DNA of 34,707 nt from Candidatus Sulfopaludibacter sp. SbA3 (GTDB lineage: Bacteria; Acidobacteriota; Terriglobia; 2-12-FULL-54-10): positions 1-34,707 of the forward strand of contig CAMBEY010000003.1 in the NCBI GenBank assembly GCA_945865705.1. Reading direction: 5' to 3'. Each line of letters begins with the position of its first letter. Within the stretch, counting starts at the first letter, position 1. This document shows, in pieces, positions 1 through 8,214 of this stretch. The position numbers and the translations under genes were made by a program. The notes below the pieces were generated by a model. It did not search any database, was not told the DNA's origin, and worked only from the letters and a program-made list of their open reading frames with translations.

Positions 1-74
1 GTGCCGCGACCGTGAGGGAGCGGGGGTTGTTCTTGTCACGCAAACCAACCCCCGCTCCCTCACGGTCGCGGCAC
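1..74. repeat. Perfect inverted repeat, REP-like family 1
   Basis: Arms 1-29 and 46-74 are perfect reverse complements around a 16-base loop. The arm carries the core GCCGCGACCGTGAGGGAGCG. Related cores recur at 245-430, 31412-31440 and 33388-33483, so this is a dispersed palindromic family. It lies inside the open frame of the partial gene on the minus strand. Confidence 0.9.
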
Positions 75-229
75 TGTTCCGGCAACAGTCGCCGCAGGTG
101 TTCCACAAACGTGTTGTCGATGGCGTCGAGATGCGCCGAGGCGGCAGCGGAGTTGTAGACCTGCACTTCGTCCGAGCAGTCCATTTCCTCGGGCTCGGGA
201 ACGCGCGGAAGATGCCATGGTGAATTCAT
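1..229 (-). CDS. Start of a SAM-dependent methyltransferase-like protein, cut by the window edge
   Basis: An open minus-strand frame starts with ATG at 229, with GGAG about ten bases upstream, and stays open to the left edge (76 codons visible). The visible N-terminus has RVPEPEEMD near residues 9-17, then an alanine-rich stretch and AIDNTFVEH near residues 39-47. From memory this resembles the leader of class I SAM-dependent methyltransferases of Acidobacteria and Cyanobacteria, where the GTG-type SAM motif follows shortly after. That motif is not visible here because the frame instead enters the 29-bp-arm palindrome at 1-74, which it reads through without a stop. The gene could be intact with an in-frame repeat insertion, or truncated beyond the edge. 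The family assignment is tentative; the coding frame and start are better supported. Confidence 0.45.
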   Translation of the reverse strand, partial: MNSPWHLPRVPEPEEMDCSDEVQVYNSAAASAHLDAIDNTFVEHLRRLLPEQCRDREGAGVGLRDKNNPRSLTVAA

Positions 230-244
230 ATGCGTTTACTCCGC

Positions 245-430
245 GCCGCGTGACAGTGTCGCGCGCGTCAGCAAGCGGGCCAAGGGAAAACCCACGTCCC
301 GACGGCCAACGATCCCCCCACAGCGCGTACCGTCACGGTGAAACCCAAATCGTGAAATCCCAAACAACTCCGTTCGGGGCGTGCTGTTCCATCGACCCGC
401 TCGCTGACGCGCGCGGCACTGTCACGCGGC
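245..430. repeat. Widely spaced inverted repeat, REP-like family 1 variant
   Basis: Arms 245-279 and 396-430 are 35-base reverse complements with two mismatches by my count, separated by 116 bases. The arm contains GTGACAGTG followed by a GCGCGCGTCAGC core, a variant of the family seen at 1-74 and 33388-33483. The pair fills the gap between the methyltransferase-like start (229) and the stop of the TonB receptor (455), and could form a long-range hairpin in transcripts. Confidence 0.85.
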
Positions 431-454
431 ACGGATACACCATCCCAAAACGGG

Positions 455-3400
455 CTAAAAGCTGTAGCGCAGCGAGAATTGGATTTGGCGCGAATCGTTC
501 ACCGTGCGGAATATCTGTCCCGCGTTGCCGGCGGGCACGCCGGTGGCATCGGGAAACACAATGGCGCCGCCGGAGACTTGTGCGCCGGTCGGGCTGCTGG
601 GCGTCGCGAAGTTGGGCCTGTTCAGAATATTGAAGAAGTCCGCGCGGAACTCAAGCTGTTGCCGCTCACGCACGGCGAAATTCCTGCTCAACGAAAGATC
701 GGCGTTAAAGAAGCCCGGCCCAGTGAGCGCGTTGCGAGCGGCGTTGCCGTAGAAGCCCACGGGCTGGAGCGCGAAGGCGCAGGGATCGAAGTACAGCTCC
801 GGCGTCCCCAGCGTGCGTCCGCCGAAACGCTCTTGGCCGCCGATCAGGCAGGAACGTGAGAGGAGCCGACCTGTCGCCGCCAATGGCGACGCAAAGGCGC
901 ACGGATCGAAAAAGAGATCCGGCGCGCGGGAAGCGATGGAACACGAGGTTGCGACACCACGCTTCGCAGACTCAGCATTTGCGCCTGCAGCCCAGTCGGG
1001 GCGGTCGGCCAGCGCAATATCCGTCTGCAAATTCTGCGAGCGGTTGATGCCGTCCACCACGCTGAACGGATATCCGGACGAGAGCGACCCGATGGCCGCG
1101 ATGCGCCAGCCGTTGAGCACGCGGCCAGCCGTGCCCCGCGTGAACGCGGGCAGCGCAACGATGGCGTGCGCGGCGAGGCGGTGGCGGACATCGAACGCCG
1201 AGACGGCCTTGTCGAGATAGATGTCGTCGGGGTCTTGCGTGTTCGACGGCTGACTCGGGAACGAGGTGAACGAGGAGTTGTTGGTGCTGAGCGACTTGCT
1301 CCATGTGTAGGAAGCCTGTACGGTGGCACCGCCGGGTATACGACGCTCGGCGGTGAGTTGCAGTGAGTCATACCACGAGCGTCCGTCGGACGAGCGTCCG
1401 CGGATGGGGCCGAAGTTTAGATTGCGCCGCACGGTGGGGCCGGACGAGCAGGCCGCGTTGGGCCCGCCAGCGGCCGCAAGAAAGTTGAAGCACTTGCGCC
1501 CGTCGGCGAGCATCACCGGCGTACCGGGATTCGATTCGAGCGAGCGCAGGATGTGCAGGCTGCGATTGCCCGCGTAGGCGATGCGCGCTACCCAACCGTC
1601 GACGAACTGCTGCTGCCACTCGATGTTCCACTGCATGGTGTAAGGCTGGCTGAGATTGAAGTCGAGCGCCTGGCCCGTGGTGGAGAGCGCGGGCGCGCGG
1701 CCCGTGGCCAGCGGATTAGGAAACGGTGGCCCACCAGCCAGCAGCACGGTGTTGACGAAGGGCGGAACCAGCCGCGAGTTGGCCCACATGTTCACCACCA
1801 GCGGGTTATAGAAAATCCCAAAGCCGCCACGCAGCGCGGACTTTGCGTCGCCGCTGGGACTCCACGCGAAACCAAAACGCGGCGAGAAGGAGCGCGCGAT
1901 GGTATTGAACAACGGGCCTCCGAGTGTGACTGTTGCGTCCAGCGGCGAGCGCAGGTTCGCAAGTTGGCCGAGGACATCGCTGGGCGAGGTGGTGAACTCG
2001 TAGCGCAGGCCGAGGTTCAGTGTCAGGCGTGGCGCCAGCTCGAAGTCATCCTGCACGAAGGTGCTGATGGTGGTCCAGCGCCAACCAGCGGGCGACGCAG
2101 GACCATCGGCATTCGTCCCGCCCAGTACGCCGAGCCACGACGCGGGCGTGCCTGCGAGAAACTGCGTCAGGCCGGCGAAGGTGTACTGACCGTTGAAGAA
2201 CGTGCCGCGCAGCTCGTTGTCCTGATAGCGCTGTACGGTCGCGCCGAACTTCAGCGCGTGGCCGCTACTAAAATGGGAAACTTGAGCTGCAGTCTCAAAC
2301 AGATTTTGCGCGGCGCGTGGCACGAATGTCTGTGTACCAAGGTTTGAAATGCCGGTGATATTGATCAGTCCAAAGTTGCGCCCCGGCACTGGTGAGATGG
2401 TCAGCCCGCCGGGCGGCGGTGGCAGTTCAATGGCGCCGAAGGTGCGGTTGAATGCGAAATGGAAGTCGCCCAGGGCGTTCGCCGAGAACGGAACGGTGAG
2501 ACCAACCAGAGTGTTCGTGATGCGATGCGGCAGGCTCTGCGGGAAGCCCGGCACCGGCGTGGATGGATAGGGCGGCTCGACCAGGCTGTCTTGCGTGGAA
2601 AACTTCGCGTAGGCGTTCCATTCGCGCAGCAGCCGATGATCGATGCGCACTAGTCCGAAGTCTTCGCGCGTGGGCTGCACCACGCTCGATGAATAGCTGG
2701 CGGTGCGGCCGTCGGGGTTCAGCGGCCCGTTGGGCAATGGATAGAGATTGAGAAATGGAATGACGTTCGCGGCCGCTCCCGTGCGCGCCTCCGCCGCGGG
2801 AACGGTGGCCACGCTGGTGATGGCCTTGCGCTCGCGCAGTCCCTCATAGCTCAAGAAGAAAAAAGTGCGGTCGTGCCGCACCGGCCCGCCGAGTGACGCG
2901 CCGAACTGATTGCGCCGGAACGATGGAATCGGGCGGTTGGGAATGTCGAAGAAGTTCTTCGCGTCGAACGTGCTATTGCGCAGGTACTCGAACGCCGTGC
3001 CGTGCAGCGCGTTGGTTCCGGAGCGCGTGGCCACGTGGATGACGCCGCCGGAGTTCTTGCCGAACTCGGCCTTGTAGTTGTGCAGCAGGACCTGAAACTC
3101 CTGCACCGAGTCGAGGCCCAGCAGCAGCCCGCTGGATCCGCTGGGGTTGCGCCCGGAGGCCAAGTCGTTCAACTCCGAGCCATCGACGAGGAACAGCGTG
3201 GATTGATCGAGCTGCCCGTTGACGACGAAGGTGGCCCAGCGTCCGCCGAAGGGCGAGTTCGCACCGTTCGAGTTGGCGGCCACGCCGGGCTGTAGCAGCG
3301 CAAGTTGTCCGAAGTCGCGGCCATTCAGCGGCAGCGCGGCCAACTGTTCGCGGCTCACCAGTCCGGCCAGCACGCCGCTGGTGGTCTCGACCAACAGCAG

Positions 3401-3763
3401 GGTGGCGGACACTTCGATGCTCTGCTGGATGCCCGCCACGGGCAGCGCGATCTCCAGCGCGAGGGTTTGTCCGAGCGAGAGCGCGAGATTGGACTCCTTC
3501 ACCGAGGCGAAGTTCGGCGCGGTCGCAGTGAGTTCGTAACTGCCCACGGGAATCGCGAATTGGAAAACGCCGGATGAGTCGGACTGGCTGGTGTAGTTGA
3601 GACCCTTCTGCGTGTCGCGTAGATGCAGCGCCGCTGCGGCGATGGCTCCGCCGCTGGAATCGCTCACTACGCCGCGGATAGTCCCGCCCACCGACTGCGC
3701 GCGCAGGGAGGCGGAGGAAAGAAGCAGTGTGAATAGCAGAAGGGAAAATTTGTGGAGTTTCAT
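455..3763 (-). CDS. Oar-like TonB-dependent outer-membrane receptor with carboxypeptidase-regulatory-like domain
   Basis: This is a 1102-aa outer-membrane beta-barrel. I chose the ATG at 3763 because it begins a clean signal peptide (Met-Lys, a leucine-rich core, LRA-Q near residue 23). The frame is open 25 codons further upstream, but that part lies in a repeat. Residues about 27-105 form a carboxypeptidase-regulatory-like fold (GTIRGVVSDSSGG). Residues about 125-230 are a plug domain with the LPLNGRDFGQLALLQPGV signature typical of acidobacterial receptors, followed by the barrel, which ends in an aromatic residue (SLRYSF). Such receptors are thought to import large substrates such as polysaccharide fragments; the substrate cannot be read here. 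The motif FDPCAF occurs twice near the C-terminus about 36 residues apart, suggesting a small internal duplication. It is monocistronic as far as visible. Confidence 0.9.
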   Translation of the reverse strand: MKLHKFSLLLFTLLLSSASLRAQSVGGTIRGVVSDSSGGAIAAAALHLRDTQKGLNYTSQSDSSGVFQFAIPVGSYELTATAPNFASVKESNLALSLGQTLALEIALPVAGIQQSIEVSATLLLVETTSGVLAGLVSREQLAALPLNGRDFGQLALLQPGVAANSNGANSPFGGRWATFVVNGQLDQSTLFLVDGSELNDLASGRNPSGSSGLLLGLDSVQEFQVLLHNYKAEFGKNSGGVIHVATRSGTNALHGTAFEYLRNSTFDAKNFFDIPNRPIPSFRRNQFGASLGGPVRHDRTFFFLSYEGLRERKAITSVATVPAAEARTGAAANVIPFLNLYPLPNGPLNPDGRTASYSSSVVQPTREDFGLVRIDHRLLREWNAYAKFSTQDSLVEPPYPSTPVPGFPQSLPHRITNTLVGLTVPFSANALGDFHFAFNRTFGAIELPPPPGGLTISPVPGRNFGLINITGISNLGTQTFVPRAAQNLFETAAQVSHFSSGHALKFGATVQRYQDNELRGTFFNGQYTFAGLTQFLAGTPASWLGVLGGTNADGPASPAGWRWTTISTFVQDDFELAPRLTLNLGLRYEFTTSPSDVLGQLANLRSPLDATVTLGGPLFNTIARSFSPRFGFAWSPSGDAKSALRGGFGIFYNPLVVNMWANSRLVPPFVNTVLLAGGPPFPNPLATGRAPALSTTGQALDFNLSQPYTMQWNIEWQQQFVDGWVARIAYAGNRSLHILRSLESNPGTPVMLADGRKCFNFLAAAGGPNAACSSGPTVRRNLNFGPIRGRSSDGRSWYDSLQLTAERRIPGGATVQASYTWSKSLSTNNSSFTSFPSQPSNTQDPDDIYLDKAVSAFDVRHRLAAHAIVALPAFTRGTAGRVLNGWRIAAIGSLSSGYPFSVVDGINRSQNLQTDIALADRPDWAAGANAESAKRGVATSCSIASRAPDLFFDPCAFASPLAATGRLLSRSCLIGGQERFGGRTLGTPELYFDPCAFALQPVGFYGNAARNALTGPGFFNADLSLSRNFAVRERQQLEFRADFFNILNRPNFATPSSPTGAQVSGGAIVFPDATGVPAGNAGQIFRTVNDSRQIQFSLRYSF

Positions 3764-3768
3764 GAAGT

Positions 3769-3868
3769 CGTCATTCCAAAGCTTGGCGTTTTTTTGCCGG
3801 GCTGAGGAATCTGTTTTTTTTCGCCTCGCCATCCGCAAAGCAGATTCCTCGCTGCGCTCGGAATGACA
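3769..3868. repeat. Dispersed palindrome, family 2 (TGTCATTCC-type), degenerate copy
   Basis: The right arm (3841-3868) is CAGATTCCTCGC followed by TGCGCTCGGAATGACA, identical to the right arm of the perfect copy at 31445-31472. The left arm (3769 on) starts GTCATTCC but its middle has been replaced and only GGAATCTG is recovered later. The element ends six bases from the receptor start codon, so it forms the leader of the receptor mRNA. Confidence 0.8.
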
Positions 3869-3895
3869 CCTTTAAACAGTGGCTACGGACACTGG

Positions 3896-5194
3896 CTACG
3901 GATTTTTTGTGGCCCTATTTTTATTCGCCGGATTGGCTTTGTAGAGCGCGTAGCACGGGCTGTTGCGCACGGCGTTGTAATGCTCGGGATTTTCACCGAC
4001 GGCCTTGTGGTAGGCCGCGCGGTACTTGTCCGCTTCAGCCTTGTTGCCGGCCTGCTCGTAGATGCGACTCAGCATTTGCAGGCCGTCCACGGCCACGGTC
4101 TCGCGCTCGATCTGCGTGAAGACTTCTCCGTGCGTGCGGTACCACTCCTGCGCTTCGTGGATGTAGCTGGCGGCATCGGCGCGCTTGAGCTGCAATGCGG
4201 CCATCCCTAAGTTCATCAGCGCCTTGCCGCGCACGCGGTCTTCGCCGGACTGCTTGGCGACATCCAGCGCGTTGCTGAGCGTCTCCCAGGCGGAGGCAAA
4301 ATTCTTCTGTTCCATCTGCGCGTTACCGATGACCATCATGGCGTTGGACTGCCAAGTCCCGCGCCCCATCTTCTTGAAGCTGACCAGCGCGTCGTTGGCA
4401 TATTGGAAGGCCTTCTCCGGCTCGACGGTCCAGACGTAGGTGTTGCCCAAGTTCAGGCGCACCATGCCGCGATAGAGTTCGCCGGGCAACTGGTCGGCGT
4501 AGCGCATGCCTTCGTTGTAGGCGGCGATGGCGCGCTCGGTCTCCAGCATCCGGATCAAGGTGGAGCCGATGTTGATTTTCGCCGAGGCCATCACGCGCAG
4601 TTCGTTAATTTCTTTGGCGATGGCAAAGCCGGCCTCCAGTTTTTCGAGCGCCTGCTGATAATGCTTGCGGGCCTCTTCCCACTTGAGCTCCTCGCCGCAA
4701 AGGTCCTCGCCATCGTGTGTCAGGAACGCGCCCTCATAGCGGAGCCGCCGCGCCTCGAAACGCTTGAAGAAATTCTGATCGCCGGTAACCTTGCGATAGA
4801 GATCAAACAGCTTGGCGTAGCGAAGATTCTCCGAGACAAATTGGTCCAGCACACGCTTGTGAATGTCATGACCGCTGGTCGCTCCGAAGCGGCCGAGTTC
4901 GTCGAAGCGCGTGTCGCGCTGCTCGATCAACTCTTCCAGGCGCTTCTTAATGACCGGCGGATTGTCCTTCAGGTAACGCTCGGCATCAGCCACCTGACCA
5001 TGATCCAGCTTGTCCATCAAGATGATCAGCGGAACCGGGTCCTCGGAGGGAACGGCCTGGGCGCGGGCAAATGGAGATTGCCAAATAGTCAGAGGGAGCA
5101 GGACCAGCAGACCGGAGGCCACCGCGAGCAGGAGTGGGCGGACAGAAATCGCCAATTGGCAATAGCCGATTTTCTTCTCATTTTTATTAGTCAT
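3896..5194 (-). CDS. Secreted or membrane-anchored tetratricopeptide-repeat protein
   Basis: This 432-aa protein has a short charged N-terminus, one hydrophobic segment at about residues 18-45 (uncleaved anchor or signal peptide ending near ARAQA), and an all-helical body. From about residue 165 to 370 it holds consecutive TPR-like helix pairs, for example EARKHYQQALEKLEAGF, AIAAYNEGMRYADQLPG, AWETLSNALDVAKQSG and AASYIHEAQEWYRTHG. TPR arrays bind partner proteins; no enzymatic motif is visible. The protein would face the periplasm if the hydrophobic segment is a signal. It sits on the same strand as the TonB receptor but is separated from it by a palindromic repeat, so a joint operon is uncertain. 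No strong ribosome site precedes the ATG. The function is not known to me. Confidence 0.8.
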   Translation of the reverse strand: MTNKNEKKIGYCQLAISVRPLLLAVASGLLVLLPLTIWQSPFARAQAVPSEDPVPLIILMDKLDHGQVADAERYLKDNPPVIKKRLEELIEQRDTRFDELGRFGATSGHDIHKRVLDQFVSENLRYAKLFDLYRKVTGDQNFFKRFEARRLRYEGAFLTHDGEDLCGEELKWEEARKHYQQALEKLEAGFAIAKEINELRVMASAKINIGSTLIRMLETERAIAAYNEGMRYADQLPGELYRGMVRLNLGNTYVWTVEPEKAFQYANDALVSFKKMGRGTWQSNAMMVIGNAQMEQKNFASAWETLSNALDVAKQSGEDRVRGKALMNLGMAALQLKRADAASYIHEAQEWYRTHGEVFTQIERETVAVDGLQMLSRIYEQAGNKAEADKYRAAYHKAVGENPEHYNAVRNSPCYALYKANPANKNRATKNP

Positions 5195-5548
5195 ATAGTT
5201 AGTCCAATTCTTCCGACCGAGCCTTTACACTGGAAGTTCCAGCCCGTTTGGGCTTCCGATGTGCGTCACGCAGATCGCCCTATCGCCTTGAAATCACTAG
5301 AGATCAAGTGTACTCGAACGGCGGAAACATTTGTCAGTTCCGTGGCGACATAATATGTTCGCCGGAAAATGCCAGTTAATATGGATTCTCCCCTCATCAC
5401 TCGTCAGCAAGAGCCTTTCCTCTCAATTACATGGATGCATCCTTGCCGCATTGGTTGGCTGCGGTTGCTCTGGAACCTCACTAAACTAGATATATAATGA
5501 TAGGGCGGCGGCGCCCCGGACCTGCGGCAATTGGTGGGTTTTTCAGAG
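5195..5548 (+). promoter_or_regulatory. Divergent intergenic region with a candidate promoter for the deacetylase gene
   Basis: This gap separates the divergent TPR gene and deacetylase gene. A good -10 hexamer TATAAT is at 5493-5498, but the best -35 candidates (TGGAAC at 5471, TTGCTC at 5465) are poor or badly spaced. A GC-rich run at 5503-5518 (GGGCGGCGGCGCCCC) lies in the putative leader. Nothing else recognisable is present. Confidence 0.35.
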
Positions 5549-6481
5549 ATGAAGCAGTTAATCGTCAATGCGGATGATTTTGGCTACACCCGGGGAGTCA
5601 ACCGGGCCATCGTCGAAGCTTGTCATCAAAATGGGCGAGGGATTATCACCGCCACTTCCTTGATGGCCAACGCTCCGGCCTTCGATCACGCTGTGGAATT
5701 GGCCCACAAAACGGCGGGCCTGGATGTGGGTTGCCATCTGAATCTGGTGGAGGGCCGGCCGCTCTCGCCCGCATCGGCGATACCAAGTCTGGTGAATGCG
5801 GACGGACAACTGCTGGGCGCGCGGCGATTGGGGAAGCGTCTGCTGACGCGCACGGCGAGCGGCGCGGAGATCGAGTGCGAGTGCGCGGCGCAAGTGGACC
5901 GCATGATCGCGGCAGGAATTCCGCCCACCCACCTGGACACGCATCAGCACGCGCACCTGCATCCCACCGTGGCCACGGCGGTGGCGCGAACGGCCCAGCG
6001 CTATGGCATCGCCTGGGTGCGTCGCCCCTTTGAAAGTTTTTCGCCGCCCACGCGCCTGGGAAACGTTAAGCGGCGAATCCTGGCGGCGGGCCTGCGATCG
6101 TCGGCCAGATCATTCGACCGCATCATGGCCGCCCACGGCCTGCGCTGCCCGGATCACTTCAGCGGCTTTGTCCTGACCGGCGCGTTGACGGTCGTAGGCC
6201 TCCGTGCAACTCTGGCGCTGCTACCCGATGGCGCCACCGAGTTGATGTGCCACCCTGGATACACCGACGCCGCGCTGGCCCGCTTGCCCACCAGCTTGCA
6301 GGCGCAGCGGCAGCGCGAGTTGGAGGCGCTGTGCGATCCCGGCGTGCGCGACGTTTTGCGCGCGCGCGGCATCCAACTGATCAGTTTCCGCGAGTTGTCC
6401 GCGCCGGCGTCCCGAGCGGAGAGAACCTCGGCGCTTAAAATGGCCGCGAGCGGTGGACAGGCATCCAGCCAGGCAAGATGA
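5549..6481 (+). CDS. hpnK: ChbG/HpnK (YdjC) family carbohydrate deacetylase
   Basis: This 310-aa protein begins MKQLIVNADDFGYTRG, the diagnostic YdjC/ChbG/HpnK start in which the two aspartates contribute to metal binding. A histidine at GCHLNLVEG, the motif HLDTHQHAHLHP and the late MCHPGY supply the remaining expected metal-site residues. The family removes N-acetyl groups from amino sugars: ChbG acts on chitooligosaccharides, HpnK on N-acetylglucosaminyl hopanoids. I set the start at the ATG at 5549 because the NADDFG motif normally begins within eight residues of the N-terminus; an in-frame TTG at 5531 exists. The gene is 15 bases upstream of a glycosyltransferase, suggesting a two-step lipid-sugar modification. 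Whether the lipid is a hopanoid is inference, since no squalene-hopene cyclase is in view. Confidence 0.85.
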   Translation: MKQLIVNADDFGYTRGVNRAIVEACHQNGRGIITATSLMANAPAFDHAVELAHKTAGLDVGCHLNLVEGRPLSPASAIPSLVNADGQLLGARRLGKRLLTRTASGAEIECECAAQVDRMIAAGIPPTHLDTHQHAHLHPTVATAVARTAQRYGIAWVRRPFESFSPPTRLGNVKRRILAAGLRSSARSFDRIMAAHGLRCPDHFSGFVLTGALTVVGLRATLALLPDGATELMCHPGYTDAALARLPTSLQAQRQRELEALCDPGVRDVLRARGIQLISFRELSAPASRAERTSALKMAASGGQASSQAR

Positions 6482-6496
6482 GAGGAGAGTGAGCAC

Positions 6497-7489
6497 GTGT
6501 CCGTCATGAAAATAGAAAAATCGCCGCTCTACTCCATCGTAATTCCCATTCACAACGAGGAGGACAGCCTCATCCCGCTGTTCGCCAAGATTGTGGAGAC
6601 CATGGAGGCGCACAGTTGGGAATTCGAGATCGTCTTCGTCGATGACGCGAGTTCCGACGGCTCCCCTGCGTTGCTCGAGCAGATTGCGTCTCTCGATTCG
6701 CGCGTCATGGTGGTGCAGTTGCGCCGTAACGTCGGCCAGACGCCGGCGCTGGCCGCCGGATTCGACTACGCACGCGGCGACATTATCATCTCCATGGACG
6801 GCGACTATCAACACGATCCCACCGACCTACCCGCGTTCATTACCAAGATTCATGAGGGCTACGACATCGTCAGCGGATGGCGCAAGGAACGCGTGGACGA
6901 TTACGTCACGCGACGGCTGCCCTCCAAGATTGCCAACTGGGCCATGCGCAAACTCTCTGGAGTGGAGCTGCATGATTTCGGGACGACGTTCAAGGCCTAC
7001 CGCAGGGACACGATTCGTGCCGTGAATCTCTACGGCGAGCTGCATCGATTCATCCCAGCACTAGCCAGCTTGCAGGGCGCGCGGATGACGGAGATTCCCA
7101 TTCACAATATTGAGCGGCCCGCTGGTAAGTCGCATTACGGGCTGGGTCGGACCTTTCGTGTCCTGTTTGATCTGCTGACGGTGCGCTTCCTACTGCGGTA
7201 TGTGACGCGGCCCCTGCATTTTTTTGGCATGATCGGGCTAGCCTGCTTCACCCTGGGGGGCGGCATTTTCAGCTTTCTGGGCGTGCGCAAGCTGATGGGT
7301 CATGCCATCTTCATCGAGCACGGGCCGCTGCTGATCGTGGGAGCGATGGCCGTGATCGCTGGCATTCAACTCGTCTCAACTGGCTTGATCGGGGAGCTGC
7401 TGACGCGCATTTACTTCGAAGGACAGCAACGGCGCATCTACTCGGTCGCCCGGGTGATTGGCCGCCCACGCAAAGCGGGCATCGCCTAA
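6497..7489 (+). CDS. Family-2 membrane glycosyltransferase (polyprenyl-phosphate sugar transferase type)
   Basis: This 330-aa protein has the GT2 catalytic domain at about residues 10-230: SIVIPIHNEEDSL at the start, VFVDDASSDGS for nucleotide-sugar binding, SMDGDYQHDP as the DXD-type metal motif and ALAAGFDYARGD between them. Two hydrophobic segments follow at about 240-262 and 272-298, then a short cytosolic tail. This matches ArnC/GtrB/dolichol-phosphate-mannose-synthase-like enzymes that move a sugar from NDP-sugar to a lipid phosphate at the inner membrane. Translation probably starts at GTG 6497, with GGAG at 6484 correctly spaced; an ATG at 6506 is an alternative. It follows the HpnK-like deacetylase by 15 bases and is likely co-transcribed. 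The product is longer in membrane content than soluble HpnB-type enzymes and is not a clear HpnI. Confidence 0.88.
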   Translation: MSVMKIEKSPLYSIVIPIHNEEDSLIPLFAKIVETMEAHSWEFEIVFVDDASSDGSPALLEQIASLDSRVMVVQLRRNVGQTPALAAGFDYARGDIIISMDGDYQHDPTDLPAFITKIHEGYDIVSGWRKERVDDYVTRRLPSKIANWAMRKLSGVELHDFGTTFKAYRRDTIRAVNLYGELHRFIPALASLQGARMTEIPIHNIERPAGKSHYGLGRTFRVLFDLLTVRFLLRYVTRPLHFFGMIGLACFTLGGGIFSFLGVRKLMGHAIFIEHGPLLIVGAMAVIAGIQLVSTGLIGELLTRIYFEGQQRRIYSVARVIGRPRKAGIA

Positions 7490-7513
7490 AGACTGCCGCG
7501 CCCCCTGACCTCC

Positions 7514-7903
7514 ATGGACACCACACCAGATCCCAAGACGGAAACTAAGCTCAAGCGACTGAAGATCTACTCGGCGCAGTCGGGCTATGTCTATGAATAC
7601 TACTTCCTGGAATCACGGCAACGCCGCAAAATTTTCGGCAGACCCGATTACGCCTACCTCTATCACGTGACCACCAACCGCAAAAATTTCTCCGTGGTGG
7701 AAGTGGTGGTAGAGGACAAGGCGTTGCGCGCATGGAAGAAGATCAACGGGCGCGAGCTCGCGGAGATGGAGCGCTACGCCGCCGCCAAGATGGGGTTGTT
7801 TCGCACTCTGGATGAATGCCCCGAACCAAGCCAGTTGCGAGGTGGCACAGTGAACGAATCCAACATCGCGGCGTTGCTTGAGCCGCTCGGCCTCACGGAT
7901 TAA
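7514..7903 (+). CDS. Conserved-looking hypothetical protein, 129 aa
   Basis: I do not recognise this family. The protein is soluble, begins with an acidic/lysine stretch, and carries an aromatic-rich beta-like segment (IYSAQSGYVYEYYFLESR, residues about 18-35) followed by alternating hydrophobic strands and a helix (ELAEMERYAAAKMGLF). The arrangement resembles a small alpha/beta single-domain protein; no catalytic motif is visible. It begins 25 bases after the glycosyltransferase on the same strand and could be the last gene of the hpnK-GT2 operon. GC content and codon use resemble its neighbours, which supports it being real. Confidence 0.65.
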   Translation: MDTTPDPKTETKLKRLKIYSAQSGYVYEYYFLESRQRRKIFGRPDYAYLYHVTTNRKNFSVVEVVVEDKALRAWKKINGRELAEMERYAAAKMGLFRTLDECPEPSQLRGGTVNESNIAALLEPLGLTD

Positions 7904-7911
7904 TCCCACAA

Positions 7912-8000
7912 TTCTTCACAGATGCACGGCGACACAGAGAGGCTAAGGGATGCGCTGGAGCCCCTGATTTCTCAGTGTCTCCGTGCCTCTGTGGCTAATT
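7912..8000. repeat. Imperfect palindrome, family 3 (CACAGAGGCACGGAGACAC type)
   Basis: The left arm starting at 7912 contains CACAGATGCACGGCGACACA and the right arm ending at 8000 reads TGTCTCCGTGCCTCTGTGGC. The arms are imperfect reverse complements over about 31 bases. Repeats with this core are, to my knowledge, scattered in many environmental bacterial genomes. It lies just after the 129-aa gene and may act as an mRNA 3' structure. Confidence 0.7.
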
Positions 8001-8038
8001 GTTTTTTTGCGGTTGATTGGGGAAAGGTGAGGAGGAAT

Positions 8039-8067
8039 AAAAAAAGGGGGCGATTTGAATCGCCCCC
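8039..8067 (-). terminator. Intrinsic terminator of the 18-codon unit
   Basis: Read on the minus strand, GGGGGCGATT (8067-8058) pairs perfectly with AATCGCCCCC (8055-8046) across a very short loop and is followed at once by seven T residues. The plus strand lacks a T-tract, so the terminator serves the minus-strand peptide gene 24 bases upstream. Confidence 0.85.
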
Positions 8068-8090
8068 TAAATCTTGCAGCTACAGCCGAG

Positions 8091-8147
8091 TTATTTCTTT
8101 TTCTTGGCGGCTGGCTTCTTTTTTGCTGGTGCTTTTTTGGTCGGCAT
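8091..8147 (-). CDS. 18-aa lysine/alanine/proline-rich peptide
   Basis: The complete product is MPTKKAPAKKKPAAKKKK, encoded by an ATG at 8147 with a strong AGGAG ribosome site ten bases upstream (8158-8162) and a TAA stop. It is preceded by a near-consensus sigma70 promoter and followed by an intrinsic terminator, so every signal of an expressed gene is present despite the tiny size. Nine of eighteen residues are lysine, and the composition matches the C-terminal tails of bacterial histone-H1-like proteins such as the one at 13455-13991. It could bind DNA, RNA or polyphosphate as a polycation, or the transcript of about 170 bases could itself be a small RNA. Both roles are inference. The gene is too short for standard gene callers. 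Confidence 0.7.
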   Translation of the reverse strand: MPTKKAPAKKKPAAKKKK

Positions 8148-8214
8148 TGTCGTAATTCTCCTTTTTCGTTTTCTATCTCCTCGCAACATAATGGAATCGT
8201 TGCTTGATGTCTTA

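Noticed and set aside
3764..3838. N-terminal extension of the TonB receptor
   Set aside because: The added 25 codons are encoded by the family-2 palindrome and would place charged residues before the signal peptide.
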